This document shows positions 9,019 to 18,186 of a stretch of DNA of 64,000 bases, piece after piece. Both the position numbers and the translations under genes were made by a program. Every line of letters starts with the position of its first letter. Within the stretch, counting starts at the first letter, position 1. The stretch is from Aureispira anguillae (GTDB lineage: Bacteria > Bacteroidota > Bacteroidia > Chitinophagales > Saprospiraceae): contig NZ_AP026867.1 of the NCBI RefSeq assembly GCF_026000115.1, forward strand, positions 4,025,716-4,089,715. Direction: 5' to 3'. Under the pieces are notes generated by a model. That model did no database searches. It was not told where the DNA came from and saw only the letters and a program-made list of their open reading frames with translations.

Positions 9019-10428
9019 TTATGTATTTTTATAACCCAAAATCTTAAACATTTCTTGTACAGATTGCTCTTCTCTATACACATAATCTATAAAATGTCCA
9101 TTTTCGTCCCGATCAATGATAACATGCTTTGGTGCAGGGATAAGACAATGTTTGATTCCCCCATAACCACTAATCGCATCTTGATAAGCCCCTGTATGAA
9201 AAAAACCTAAATACAAAGGCTCTTTATCCTCCTTTGGATATTTGGGCAATAAAATTTCTTGGTTAAAATCTTCAGAATTATAATAATCTGAATGATCACA
9301 ACTTATTCCTCCTATGTTGACTCGTTGATACTCATTCTGCCATTTATTAATAGGCAACAAGATAAACTTTTCGTGAATGGACCAAGCGTCTGGAATGGTA
9401 TTCATCAAGCTATTGTTAATGATATACCAAGCCTCTGTATCATTTTGTTGTTTTTGTTCGAGTACTTCAAAAATAATGGCACTAGACTCTCCCACGGTAT
9501 ATTTTCCAAACTCTGTGAATATATTAGGTGTGTCTATCCCTTCTTGTGTGCAAGTCTGCTTGATGGTGCTTACAATTTCATTAATCATGTACTCATAATT
9601 ATATTCAAAGCCCAAATGATTACGAATGGGAAAGCCTCCTCCCAAATTAAAAGCGGTCAAGCTCTCAGATTCTTTTTTTATATCAATATATAAACTTAAT
9701 GCTCGTTGAAATTCTCTCCAATAATAAAGTGTGTCTTTGATTCCTGAATCAACAAAAAAATGGAGCATCTTTAATTCAAATTGTTCACTATCCTTAAGAT
9801 GTTCTCTAAAAAATGCTAACATTTTCTGTGCAGGAATTCCTAATCTAGACGTATAATAGGCAGATTGAGCTTCTTCATTAATAGCCATTCGAACCCCTAT
9901 TTTAATTTTTTTAGAAGGGTTCAACGCCTGTATTCGCTTTAGTTCATCTGCACTATCCAGAATAATTACAGAATTGGTAAATCCAGATTCAACTAATTGA
10001 AGAATTTTTACTAAATAATCATCGGTTTTATAACCATTGTGAAGGATGGTGCGTTCTTTATCTATTTTTCCTTCTAAAAACAATTTTAAGATTAAATCTA
10101 TATCAAAAGAAGACGAAGTCTCTAAATTTACATCGTGTTTTAGTGCTTCACTTAATACATGATAAAAATGATTGCATTTCGTGCAATAACAAAAATGATA
10201 GCTCCCTTGGTAATTATTTTTCTTGATGGCTCGTTTAAACAAATTCCTAGCCTTCTTAATTTGATCTCCTATTTTGGGAAGGTAAATAAATTTAAAAGGC
10301 GTGCCGTATTTGTCTATTAAATATTTCAGTGAAACCCCATGAAAGGTCAAAAATTGATTATTGAGATCAAAGCCTTCTTGTGGAAAGTAATAACTTTGTT
10401 CTATTAAGTCAATATAGGTATTCTTCAT
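9019..10428 (-). CDS. speA: biosynthetic arginine decarboxylase, Bacteroidota type
   Basis: PLP fold-III decarboxylase converting arginine to agmatine in polyamine synthesis. The 469-residue length and the segments GGISCDHSDYY (catalytic cysteine region) and HTGAYQDAISGYGGIKHC match the short Bacteroidota SpeA form rather than the roughly 650-residue proteobacterial enzyme. Lys84 in HFCYCTKCN is the likely Schiff-base lysine. GGGFP near residue 265 is the phosphate-binding glycine loop. Transcribed alone on the minus strand; diaminopimelate decarboxylase is the main alternative but fits the C-terminus less well. Confidence 0.88.
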   Translation of the reverse strand: MKNTYIDLIEQSYYFPQEGFDLNNQFLTFHGVSLKYLIDKYGTPFKFIYLPKIGDQIKKARNLFKRAIKKNNYQGSYHFCYCTKCNHFYHVLSEALKHDVNLETSSSFDIDLILKLFLEGKIDKERTILHNGYKTDDYLVKILQLVESGFTNSVIILDSADELKRIQALNPSKKIKIGVRMAINEEAQSAYYTSRLGIPAQKMLAFFREHLKDSEQFELKMLHFFVDSGIKDTLYYWREFQRALSLYIDIKKESESLTAFNLGGGFPIRNHLGFEYNYEYMINEIVSTIKQTCTQEGIDTPNIFTEFGKYTVGESSAIIFEVLEQKQQNDTEAWYIINNSLMNTIPDAWSIHEKFILLPINKWQNEYQRVNIGGISCDHSDYYNSEDFNQEILLPKYPKEDKEPLYLGFFHTGAYQDAISGYGGIKHCLIPAPKHVIIDRDENGHFIDYVYREEQSVQEMFKILGYKNT

Positions 10429-10919
10429 TTATCTATTAAAAAATTCTTATCCATCGATCAGACGATTCTTCTCAATCAGATCAATTAGACTAAAAATGGT
10501 GGATTACTTTTCTTTTTTGGTTTCAATCGGAGGATGTGTATCAAAAAAATTACATATTATCTATTTAACTATGTTATTAATGAAGTATTTAGTTTTTTTT
10601 TACGAGCGTAAATATAATGAACTGGGCTTTGTTGCAAATAAAAGAAATTTTAATTGAGCTATCAAAGTTTTTTTAATTATCTCCTCCTATTTTGAAATTT
10701 ATTACAACAAGGCTGTTGCCAACAAGACAAATATAGGGAACTAGTTGGCTAAAGTGTCCCAAGCTACCCCTATTTATTAAATTTTACAATCTAGAATAAA
10801 CAGTTCTTAAAAATAAAGTGTTATCATCAAAACTATTACCTTGTCCATTCGCCCAAAAACGAATAAACTTTATCGCACATTAAAAATAAACCTGTATACA
10901 GGATAAAACAGACGACACT
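10429..10919. other. 491-bp intergenic region with a perfect palindrome
   Basis: Divergent spacer between speA and the methyltransferase gene. I see no credible open frame or RNA gene. CCTGTATACAGG at 10891-10902 is a perfect 12-bp palindrome 17 bases before the methyltransferase start, a plausible operator. CAACA-AGGC-TGTTG near 10705 is a small hairpin. The rest is AT-rich DNA without recognisable structure. Confidence 0.5.
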
Positions 10920-11651
10920 ATGAGTACTTGGTTTGCTACTTGGTTTGATTCCAGTTATTATCACTTATTATACCAACACAGAGATGATACAGAAGCTCAT
11001 TTTTTTATGGATAATTTAGTACAACATCTCCAAGTTCCTGAGCAGGCAAAAATCTTGGATTTGGCTTGTGGAAAAGGACGGCATTCTATTTATCTTGCAG
11101 ACAAAAATTTTGATGTGGTAGGTGTTGATTTATCACCAGAAAGTATTGAGTATGCCCGCCAATTTGAGCACAAACATTTGCATTTCGATACCCATGATAT
11201 GCGACAACCTTTAAGCGTAGGACCCTTTGATTATATTTTTAATCTATTTACCAGCTTTGGTTATTTCCCCTCAGAAGAAGAACACCTTCAGACGCTTCAA
11301 GCCATGAAAAATGGGTTAAAATCGCCCAATAGTACACTAGTCATAGACTTTTTTAACGCACATAAGGTAATTCAAAACTTGGTATTATCGGAAGAAAAAA
11401 CACTTTCTGGAATTTCCTTTAAGATCAATAGAAGAGTAGAAAACGGTTATATTCTAAAAGACATTCGCTTTGAAGATCAAGGAAATCAATTTGATTTCCA
11501 AGAACGTGTTCGTGCCTTTACCTTGGCAGACTTTAAGCGTTTGTTTGAGCAGGTAGGACTAAAACTAGTCCAAACTTTTGGAAGTTTTGACCTCAAACCT
11601 TACGATCCAATTCATTCTGACCGCCTTATTCTTATTGCAAAACCATGTTAG
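10920..11651 (+). CDS. class I SAM-dependent methyltransferase
   Basis: 243 residues with the Rossmann methyltransferase signature ILDLACGKGRHS at about residues 41-52 (motif I) and VVGVDLSPESIEYAR (motif II acidic loop). FDYIFNLFTSFGYF follows as motif IV. The substrate is not evident; the family includes many small-molecule methylases. It overlaps the PAP2 phosphatase gene downstream by 7 bp, so the two are probably co-translated. Confidence 0.8.
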   Translation: MSTWFATWFDSSYYHLLYQHRDDTEAHFFMDNLVQHLQVPEQAKILDLACGKGRHSIYLADKNFDVVGVDLSPESIEYARQFEHKHLHFDTHDMRQPLSVGPFDYIFNLFTSFGYFPSEEEHLQTLQAMKNGLKSPNSTLVIDFFNAHKVIQNLVLSEEKTLSGISFKINRRVENGYILKDIRFEDQGNQFDFQERVRAFTLADFKRLFEQVGLKLVQTFGSFDLKPYDPIHSDRLILIAKPC

Positions 11652-12220
11652 AACATCTGATAGAATGGGATCAAGCAGCCTTTGGGTTAATCAATGGCAC
11701 TTGGCACAATGATTTTTTGGATGTAATCCTTCCCTACTGGCGCAACAAAAAGACTTGGATTCCACTTTATGCACTTTTGCTCCTTATTATTGGCAAAGAT
11801 AGAGGTTTTAAAACGGTTTGGGTTTTAATTATCATAGGGCTAACCATTGGTCTTTCAGATCAGGTGAGCAGCCAATGGATCAAAAAAACAATTGAGCGCA
11901 TCCGTCCTTGTAACGATACTAATTTAGGGGCTGTTCGTGAATTGGTACCCTGTGGTGGTGGTTATAGTTTCACTTCGTCACATGCCACCAATCACTTTGC
12001 CTTTGCCATGCAACTTTTTTTGTTGTTTCGTCTAAATTGGCAAAAACGGTATTTTGTCCTTTTATTTTTTTGGGCGGGTTTAATCGCCTATAGCCAAGTT
12101 TATGTAGGCGTACATTATCCATTAGATGTTACAATGGGTGCTATATTGGGCTGTTTTTTAGCTTGGATTGTTTATTGGGCAACAGCTTGGCTAGGCATTA
12201 TCAAAAAAATATGGTCTTAA
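11645..12220 (+). CDS. PAP2 superfamily membrane phosphatase
   Basis: 191-residue integral membrane protein with about six helices and the three-part PAP2 catalytic signature: KKTIERIRP (motif 1), SFTSSHATNHF (motif 2, normally PSGH, here SSHA) and SQVYVGVHYPLDV (motif 3 with the catalytic His and Asp). Such enzymes dephosphorylate undecaprenyl pyrophosphate, phosphatidylglycerophosphate or lipid A. The Ser-Ser-His variant is common in the undecaprenyl-PP phosphatase/LpxE-like group of Bacteroidota. Overlaps the methyltransferase gene. Confidence 0.85.
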   Translation: MLEHLIEWDQAAFGLINGTWHNDFLDVILPYWRNKKTWIPLYALLLLIIGKDRGFKTVWVLIIIGLTIGLSDQVSSQWIKKTIERIRPCNDTNLGAVRELVPCGGGYSFTSSHATNHFAFAMQLFLLFRLNWQKRYFVLLFFWAGLIAYSQVYVGVHYPLDVTMGAILGCFLAWIVYWATAWLGIIKKIWS

Positions 12221-12252
12221 ATTATAACGTTAAAAACTGCAATTAGATATAC

Positions 12253-12774
12253 ATGAAAACAATGCTTCTGATTGGTGGCTTGGGATTGCTCTTTATTTTG
12301 GGTTTTCTAGGGATTCGCTGGATTCGAGTCTTTTTGGCTTCTGATTACCACCACATGCTTAAAGCACTCTATAAAAATACGATCCCACTGGTTCGTCCTC
12401 AACAAATACAACATTGGGAGGATTATATCATTTTAGATACTCGTGCTGCTAATGAATATGCTGTCAGTGCTCTTCCTAATGCAGTTTGGATTAACTATCC
12501 AAATCTCAATGAGGCGGTTATCTCAACGATTCCTAAACATAAAAAGATTCTTCTTTACTGCTCTGTTGGGTATAGAAGTGAACGAATTGGGGAACAACTG
12601 TTGAGCATGGGGTTCTCTCAGGTGTATAATCTTTATGGTGGCATCTTTGAATGGGTCAATCAAGGACAAACTGTTGTTGATTCTTCTGGTCTTAACGTTA
12701 ATAAAGTCCATGGTTACTCCCCTTCTTGGGGCAAATGGATTAAAAATAGTGTTGAAGTAGTTTATACTCCATAA
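12253..12774 (+). CDS. membrane-anchored rhodanese-like protein
   Basis: 173 residues. An N-terminal hydrophobic helix (4-28) anchors a single rhodanese domain with the active-site loop CSVGYRSERIG, in which the Cys is the persulfide carrier. ILDTRAANEYAVSALPNAVWI is typical of the domain's first half. These sulfurtransferases move sulfane sulfur or act in redox signalling; the exact partner is unknown. Same strand as, and close to, the neighbouring genes on both sides. Confidence 0.82.
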   Translation: MKTMLLIGGLGLLFILGFLGIRWIRVFLASDYHHMLKALYKNTIPLVRPQQIQHWEDYIILDTRAANEYAVSALPNAVWINYPNLNEAVISTIPKHKKILLYCSVGYRSERIGEQLLSMGFSQVYNLYGGIFEWVNQGQTVVDSSGLNVNKVHGYSPSWGKWIKNSVEVVYTP

Positions 12775-12835
12775 AACAAAATACATTGCCCGTTGACAAT
12801 AGTTCACTAAACATATACATAAGCATCCAAAACGA

Positions 12836-13447
12836 ATGATAAACAAAAAAAAATCACTAATGGTTTTTGCAAAGAATCCAGTTTTAGGAACAGCAAAAAC
12901 ACGCCTAGCCGCTTCGGTTGGGGATCAAAAAGCCTTAGAAATTTATAAATTCTTATTAGAATATACGGCTCAAATTACGAGTAAAGTCAATTGTGAACGC
13001 CGTGTTTTTTATTCTACTCATACGGATTTAGACGATGAATTTTCCAACGATTTATTTTCCAAAACAGTACAAATCCAAGGAGATTTAGGGCAAAAAATGT
13101 ATGCTGCTTTTGAGCAAATGTTCAAGGAAGGCTATCAACAAGTTATTATTATTGGAAGCGATTGCTATGAGCTATCTACAGAAATTATAAGTCAAGCTTT
13201 TGAAGCGCTCGATCAGCATAATTTTGTCATTGGTCCTGCCAACGATGGGGGCTATTACTTACTGGGTATGCGCCAATTAGAATCGGTTATTTTTAACCAT
13301 AAAAAATGGAGTCAAGAACGTTTGTACCACGATACGCTTATTGATCTAGAAGCATTGGGCTATAGTTATGCAGAGCTTCCCATGTTGAGTGATGTTGATT
13401 ATTTAGAAGACTTGCCCGAAGATGTACGTATGAAATTTGAAATTTAA
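12836..13447 (+). CDS. TIGR04282/DUF2064 glycosyltransferase-like protein
   Basis: 203 residues. The beginning VFAKNPVLGTAKTRLA is the nucleotide-binding start of the TIGR04282 (DUF2064) family, related to GT-A nucleotidyl/glycosyltransferases. IIGSDCYELS and GPANDGGYYLLG supply the metal/substrate-binding signatures. These proteins often accompany arsenosugar or rSAM glycosyl pathways, but no such genes are near, so the substrate is unknown. Confidence 0.82.
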   Translation: MINKKKSLMVFAKNPVLGTAKTRLAASVGDQKALEIYKFLLEYTAQITSKVNCERRVFYSTHTDLDDEFSNDLFSKTVQIQGDLGQKMYAAFEQMFKEGYQQVIIIGSDCYELSTEIISQAFEALDQHNFVIGPANDGGYYLLGMRQLESVIFNHKKWSQERLYHDTLIDLEALGYSYAELPMLSDVDYLEDLPEDVRMKFEI

Positions 13448-13788
13448 TTAAGCACTTGCATTTCATCAAACTAAGCAAGTTAAGGTTTTTTGATTCTATA
13501 TTTTTAGGGATAAATAAAAAAGGTTTGTATCTTAAATTCTATACAGTCATATAGCCTCATTAGGTAATTAGAATGGCTCGTTTATTGCAAAATAGCATTT
13601 TATTTTCATTCCTAATCTCATTAGTCCGTACAAAAATCGTATTCGATTATCCCATAAGTACTGCGCAGTTGATGAGCAAGACAACACAGCTTATCTCTTA
13701 GCATCTTAATTAATTGAATACAAGATACTTTTTTGCATTTTTAATAAAAAACACAAAAAATGCACGGACTATTATAATCTCAAACAAC
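13448..13788. other. intergenic region upstream of the papain-like protease gene
   Basis: No gene seen. A weak hairpin (ACTTGC / GCAAGT) followed by a T run near 13455-13495 may terminate the upstream transcript. The DNA just before 13789 is A-rich, as expected for Bacteroidota translation starts. Confidence 0.4.
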
Positions 13789-15336
13789 ATGGCAATACGT
13801 TTTAGACCCGATAACAATTCTAATTCTAACAACAATGATAACCGTGGAGGTGGCGGAGGTCGTAATAATAGTGCTATCATTATGGCTGTTATCATGTTTG
13901 CGTTTCGATACCCCAAATTTGCAATTCCTATTATCATTATAGGAGTTATTGTTTTTGTAATGAGTGGACCAGGAAACAACACGCAAGAGAATATCTACAG
14001 CATGGGTTGTGACATTAATCAAGAAAAATACGACGAATCCAAAGTCTTTGCAGCACTTTCTCCCATGAGTAGCAAATACAGTCTGCCCAAAGCCGTTTCG
14101 TTGCGCCAATTTGCCCCTAGACCACTCAACCAAGGACAACAGGGCTCTTGTGTAGGTTGGGCAAGTGCCTATGCCGCAAGAACCATTTTGGAGGCAGCAA
14201 CAACAGGAGCCAATCCCAATAGTACAACCTTTAGCCCTTCCTTTTTGTACAACCAAATTGGATTGCGTGGCTGTCAAGGTGCTTATACAGGGGAGGCATT
14301 AGAACACATGAAACAAAAAGGCTTGTTGCAATTTTCTAAATTTCCATACGATCCCAATAGTTGTAACAAACGCCCAACTCAATCACAATTGCAAGAAGCT
14401 ATGCGGTATCGAATTCGAGGCTATAATCGCCTAACTAAAACAGGTCGCAATTACGATGTTGATTTGGAAGCCGTTAAACAAAATATTGCACAAGGTGCTC
14501 CAGTTATCATTGCGGCAAAAGTACCTTATTCCTTTCAGAATATGATGGGAAAAAGAGTTTGGAGACCTACTTCGGCAGAAAAACGCACTGTAAATAGCCA
14601 CGGGGGACATGCCATGTGCTTGATTGGTTATGACGATAATAAACGACAGTTTGAAATTCAAAATAGTTGGGGTACTGAATGGGGAGACAATGGTTTTGTC
14701 TTCATTAGTTACGAAAACTTCAAGCTATTTTGCCGAGAAGCTTATGGCGTATTTCCACACCAAAAAGCAAAAACAGCTTCTGCTACCAATTTTGCCATTG
14801 AATGTGGTCTTTATGATGTACAAAACCGCTCCAATATTACTTTGCGCCATGTTCGAGATAATCTTTTTGAAACTACCGCCCCTGTTGCCAAAGGAACAGA
14901 GTTAAAAATTGAGATTACCAATTCCTTAGAATGTTTTACCTATGTTTTTAGCAAGGAAGTTGACAATGGCAATCGACAAGGAGCTGCCCTAAAAGTTTTC
15001 CCACCTTCCGACAAATATTCTGCATATATGGGAATTGTAGGTACTCGCTTGTTTCCTAGAGATGGAGTTGGTAAATTTTATGCCGATGATGAAGGGAATA
15101 GAGATTTTATGGCCATTGTCTATTCCAAGGATGAACTAAACCCCGATGAAATTCGCAGTAGAATAGATCGAGCAGGCAAAGGGAATTTTTACGACAATGT
15201 GATGGCAGCAGTAGGAAATCGTGCGTTTGACGATTTAAACTATCAAAATAAATCAGGAGCACTCATCTCATTTAAACAAAGCGCAAGTGCCAAACAAGAT
15301 GTTGCCGTTGTAGTAATCGCAATGGACAAACGATAA
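13789..15336 (+). CDS. membrane-anchored papain-like (C1 family) cysteine protease
   Basis: 515 residues from the ATG at 13789; an upstream TTG at 13714 is in frame but unlikely. A short Asn/Gly-rich head is followed by one membrane helix (about 42-58). The catalytic domain has Cys121 in QGQQGSCVGWASAY, His274 in SHGGHAMCLIGYD and Asn292 in QNSWGTEWGDNG, the full papain triad. About 200 C-terminal residues (330 onward) lack a recognised domain and contain a DUF4384-like beta pattern. A cell-surface or periplasmic proteolytic role is likely, with the target unknown. Confidence 0.85.
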   Translation: MAIRFRPDNNSNSNNNDNRGGGGGRNNSAIIMAVIMFAFRYPKFAIPIIIIGVIVFVMSGPGNNTQENIYSMGCDINQEKYDESKVFAALSPMSSKYSLPKAVSLRQFAPRPLNQGQQGSCVGWASAYAARTILEAATTGANPNSTTFSPSFLYNQIGLRGCQGAYTGEALEHMKQKGLLQFSKFPYDPNSCNKRPTQSQLQEAMRYRIRGYNRLTKTGRNYDVDLEAVKQNIAQGAPVIIAAKVPYSFQNMMGKRVWRPTSAEKRTVNSHGGHAMCLIGYDDNKRQFEIQNSWGTEWGDNGFVFISYENFKLFCREAYGVFPHQKAKTASATNFAIECGLYDVQNRSNITLRHVRDNLFETTAPVAKGTELKIEITNSLECFTYVFSKEVDNGNRQGAALKVFPPSDKYSAYMGIVGTRLFPRDGVGKFYADDEGNRDFMAIVYSKDELNPDEIRSRIDRAGKGNFYDNVMAAVGNRAFDDLNYQNKSGALISFKQSASAKQDVAVVVIAMDKR

Positions 15337-15357
15337 TTGACTCATTTAAATCAGAAT

Positions 15358-16152
15358 ATGTCCTTTAAAAATAAAATAATATGGATTACAGGAGCCTCCT
15401 CTGGAATTGGTGAAGCCTTGGCTTATGCCTTAGCAAAACAAGAGGCTACCCTTATTTTATCCAGTCGAAAAATTGAGGCACTCCAAAAAGTACAACAACG
15501 CTGTTTAAAAGATTGCAAAGCAATTTATGTACAAGTATTGGATTTGGAACAACACGATCAAATTCCTAAAATTGTGCAACAAGTAATTCACCAACATGGT
15601 CGCATTGACCTATTAATTAACAATGGTGGAATTTCTCAACGCTCTTTGGCAAAGGATACCATCTTTGAAGTAGATCAACGATTGATGAACATCAACTATT
15701 TGGGAACCGTTGCACTTACCAAGGCATTGCTGCCTACCTTCCTAAAACAACAAGAAGGGCAAATTGTAACCGTTACTAGCTTAACAGGCGTTCTAGGAAC
15801 GCCTTACCGCTCTGCGTATGCTGCTACTAAACATGCTTTGCATGGCTTTTTTGACTCGCTACGAGCTGAATTGGTCAATGACAATATTACGATAACAATC
15901 ATTAGCCCTGGTTTTATCAAAACACAAGTTTCAATCAATGCATTTGTTGGCAATGGCACTGCTCAAGGTAGCATGGATAGCCGACAAAACGAAGGTATGG
16001 ATGTCAATGTATTTGCGCAAAAGATGCTCTCTGCAATTGCCAAGAAGAAAAAGGAAGTTTATATTGGCAAAAAAGAAGTACTCATGGCTTATATCAAGCG
16101 TTATATTCCTTGGCTTTATTATCAGATGATTCCACGTGTAAAAGTTAAATAA
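15358..16152 (+). CDS. short-chain dehydrogenase/reductase
   Basis: 264 residues from ATG 15358, 21 bases after the protease stop. Classical SDR with GASSGIGEAL (cofactor glycine motif), NNGG, the catalytic Ser in TVTSLTGVLG and the Y-x3-K motif YAATKHAL. The basic region SSRKIEAL following beta-2 favours NADP(H). The C-terminal extension (FAQKMLSAIAKKKKEVYIG) resembles the DHRS7-like membrane-associated SDRs. The substrate is not deducible. Confidence 0.85.
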   Translation: MSFKNKIIWITGASSGIGEALAYALAKQEATLILSSRKIEALQKVQQRCLKDCKAIYVQVLDLEQHDQIPKIVQQVIHQHGRIDLLINNGGISQRSLAKDTIFEVDQRLMNINYLGTVALTKALLPTFLKQQEGQIVTVTSLTGVLGTPYRSAYAATKHALHGFFDSLRAELVNDNITITIISPGFIKTQVSINAFVGNGTAQGSMDSRQNEGMDVNVFAQKMLSAIAKKKKEVYIGKKEVLMAYIKRYIPWLYYQMIPRVKVK

Positions 16153-16214
16153 GGCAATCTTAAATCCATCTAAACGCCTTATTATCAAAACACAAGTTTA
16201 TAATAAAAATAATT

Positions 16215-16250
16215 AAAAGTGCTAGCCGATCTCAAAGGCGGCACTTTTTT
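16215..16250 (+). terminator. rho-independent terminator after the SDR gene
   Basis: Stem AAAAGTGC / GCACTTTT with an internal GCC/GGC-capable segment, followed by a run of T residues, 63 bases past the SDR stop codon. Confidence 0.7.
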
Positions 16251-16431
16251 TGTTTTTAGATAATTACACCATTCCCTATTTCGTTAACAGCAAGAATAAC
16301 CAACAACATCAAGCACCAATTGGCTGTAAATCTGACATTTGATGTCTTTTTAAATGGTTCAATTAACTTTTGTAATTGCATATTTGCTCTAATTAGCTTA
16401 TATTATAGGGTTTATTAATCATCTCAAAAAA

Positions 16432-17052
16432 ATGACAATGCGAACCACTCACTATCCCATTTATTCTCTGCTCATTGTTTTAGGTCTATTCAGTTCTTTT
16501 TCTACCCTATCTGCTCAATCCTGGAAAGTTGCCAAAGACAAAAATGGCGTTAAAGTAGAAACTCGTTTTATCGAAGGTTGGAGTATCAAACAATATCGGG
16601 CTACTGTTTATATCAAGACTACCCTAGCCAAAGCGGTAGAAGCCTATAGAGATCCCGTTCAACGCAAAGCATTTATGGCAAGAAGTATTGAAGTGTCCAA
16701 CCTAAAAGAAATCTCTAAAAATGAAATTATTACCTACAATTTAGGCAATGCTCCTTGGCCTGTTGCTGATCGAGATAATATTACCCATTCTATTTTCAAA
16801 TATTCCAACAATCAAGTAAAAGTTACCATGGTTTCTATACCTGATTTTATTCCTGAAAAGTCAGGCATTGTGCGTGTTCCTCGTTCTGAAGGTTTTTGGT
16901 TATTTATAGACCAAGGCAATGGCATTATCAAAGTTGTGCAACAGTCTGTCGCAGATTTAGGAGGAGCCGTCCCCGACTGGTTAGTCAATTCAACCATTGT
17001 AGAAGGTCCTTATGATGTTTTACTAGCCTTAAAAAATATGCTACAAAAATAA
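16432..17052 (+). CDS. secreted START-domain lipid-binding protein
   Basis: 206 residues with an N-terminal signal peptide ending near TLSAQ. The rest is a single START/SRPBCC fold: KDKNGVKVETRFIEGW, the middle NAPWPVADRDN and the terminal helix DVLLALKNML. START domains bind a lipid or sterol in a deep cavity; bacterial members are mostly uncharacterised. Flanked by terminators on both sides, so probably monocistronic. Confidence 0.8.
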   Translation: MTMRTTHYPIYSLLIVLGLFSSFSTLSAQSWKVAKDKNGVKVETRFIEGWSIKQYRATVYIKTTLAKAVEAYRDPVQRKAFMARSIEVSNLKEISKNEIITYNLGNAPWPVADRDNITHSIFKYSNNQVKVTMVSIPDFIPEKSGIVRVPRSEGFWLFIDQGNGIIKVVQQSVADLGGAVPDWLVNSTIVEGPYDVLLALKNMLQK

Positions 17053-17102
17053 AACACTACTACGAATACCAATTCTTCCAAAAAAGATCCTATTAGAAAA
17101 AC

Positions 17103-17138
17103 AAAAAACGCATCTTAAAAATTTAAGATGCGTTTTTT
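17103..17138. terminator. bidirectional terminator between START gene and accD
   Basis: Long perfect hairpin (AAAACGCATCTTAAA with its complement around a short centre) with T runs on both strands, sitting between two convergent genes. Confidence 0.85.
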
Positions 17139-17180
17139 GAATAGTAATAGAAGGTTAACCTCTATCAACAGCTATTGGTT

Positions 17181-18029
17181 TTACTTCTTTAAGATATACA
17201 ATATATCTGCTAATTTTTCTCTCAAGTTCTTTCGTTCAACAATAAAATCCAAGAAACCTGATTCTAATAAAAACTCTGCTCTTTGGAAACCTTCTGGCAA
17301 TTCTTTTAACTTAAGCGTTTCTTTAACAATACGAGGACCTGCAAATGCAATTAAAGCATTCGGCTCAGAGAAGTTAAAGTCTCCCAGCATAGCAAAAGAA
17401 GCAGAAACGCCCCCAGTAGTTGGATCTGTCAAGAAAGACAAATAAGGTATTTTTGCATCGGCCAATTGTGTTAATTTGGCAGAAATTTTAGCCATTTGCA
17501 TCAATGAGAAAGCAGACTCCATCATTCGTGCGCCACCCGATTTAGAAATAATCATAAATGGCGTTTTATGCTCTATACAATAATCAATTGCCCTAGAAAC
17601 TTTTTCTCCCATTACAGACCCCATAGATCCACCAATAAAGCCAAAATCCATTGCAGCAATAACAAAATCCATTTTATGAACTTTGCCTTTTGCAACACGC
17701 ATAGCAGAATCTAAATCGGTTTTTTTGCGAGCCGCTTCCAAACGATCTTGATAAGGTTTAAGATCTGTAAAATTTAAGAAATCATGTGCGATTATATCGC
17801 TATACATTTCTGTGTATTTGTTCTTGTCAAAAATAATATCAAAATATTCTTGCGAACCAATACGTTCATGTTGATTACAAGCAGGACATACGTATAAGTT
17901 TTCAATCAAATCCTTAACTGTCGAGGGGGTCTTACAAGCACCACATTGATGCCAAATACCATCAGGGGTTTCCTTTTTTTGAGAAGTAGATGTTGTTATA
18001 CTATCTTTATCACGTTTATACCATCCCAT
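17181..18029 (-). CDS. accD: acetyl-CoA carboxylase carboxyltransferase subunit beta
   Basis: 282 residues. AccD pairs with AccA to transfer the carboxyl group from biotin to acetyl-CoA, forming malonyl-CoA for fatty-acid synthesis. The N-terminal zinc ribbon uses Cys29, Cys32, Cys48 and Cys51. The crotonase-like core carries SKSGGARMMES and LTDPTTGGVSASFA, the CoA-binding signatures. Length and order are standard. accA is not in the window. Confidence 0.95.
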   Translation of the reverse strand: MGWYKRDKDSITTSTSQKKETPDGIWHQCGACKTPSTVKDLIENLYVCPACNQHERIGSQEYFDIIFDKNKYTEMYSDIIAHDFLNFTDLKPYQDRLEAARKKTDLDSAMRVAKGKVHKMDFVIAAMDFGFIGGSMGSVMGEKVSRAIDYCIEHKTPFMIISKSGGARMMESAFSLMQMAKISAKLTQLADAKIPYLSFLTDPTTGGVSASFAMLGDFNFSEPNALIAFAGPRIVKETLKLKELPEGFQRAEFLLESGFLDFIVERKNLREKLADILYILKK

Positions 18030-18186
18030 ACTTTGGTGTCTTTTAAGTGTGTTAAGAAATTACGCAACAAAATTACAAAAATGTAGCTATTGCACTAATA
18101 TATTCGCTTGTTTTTGGTTTGAGATTTTGCAGCTCATCAATAAGTTCCTCGTTATCAACAAAAAAATAATTTATACCCGTTATTTT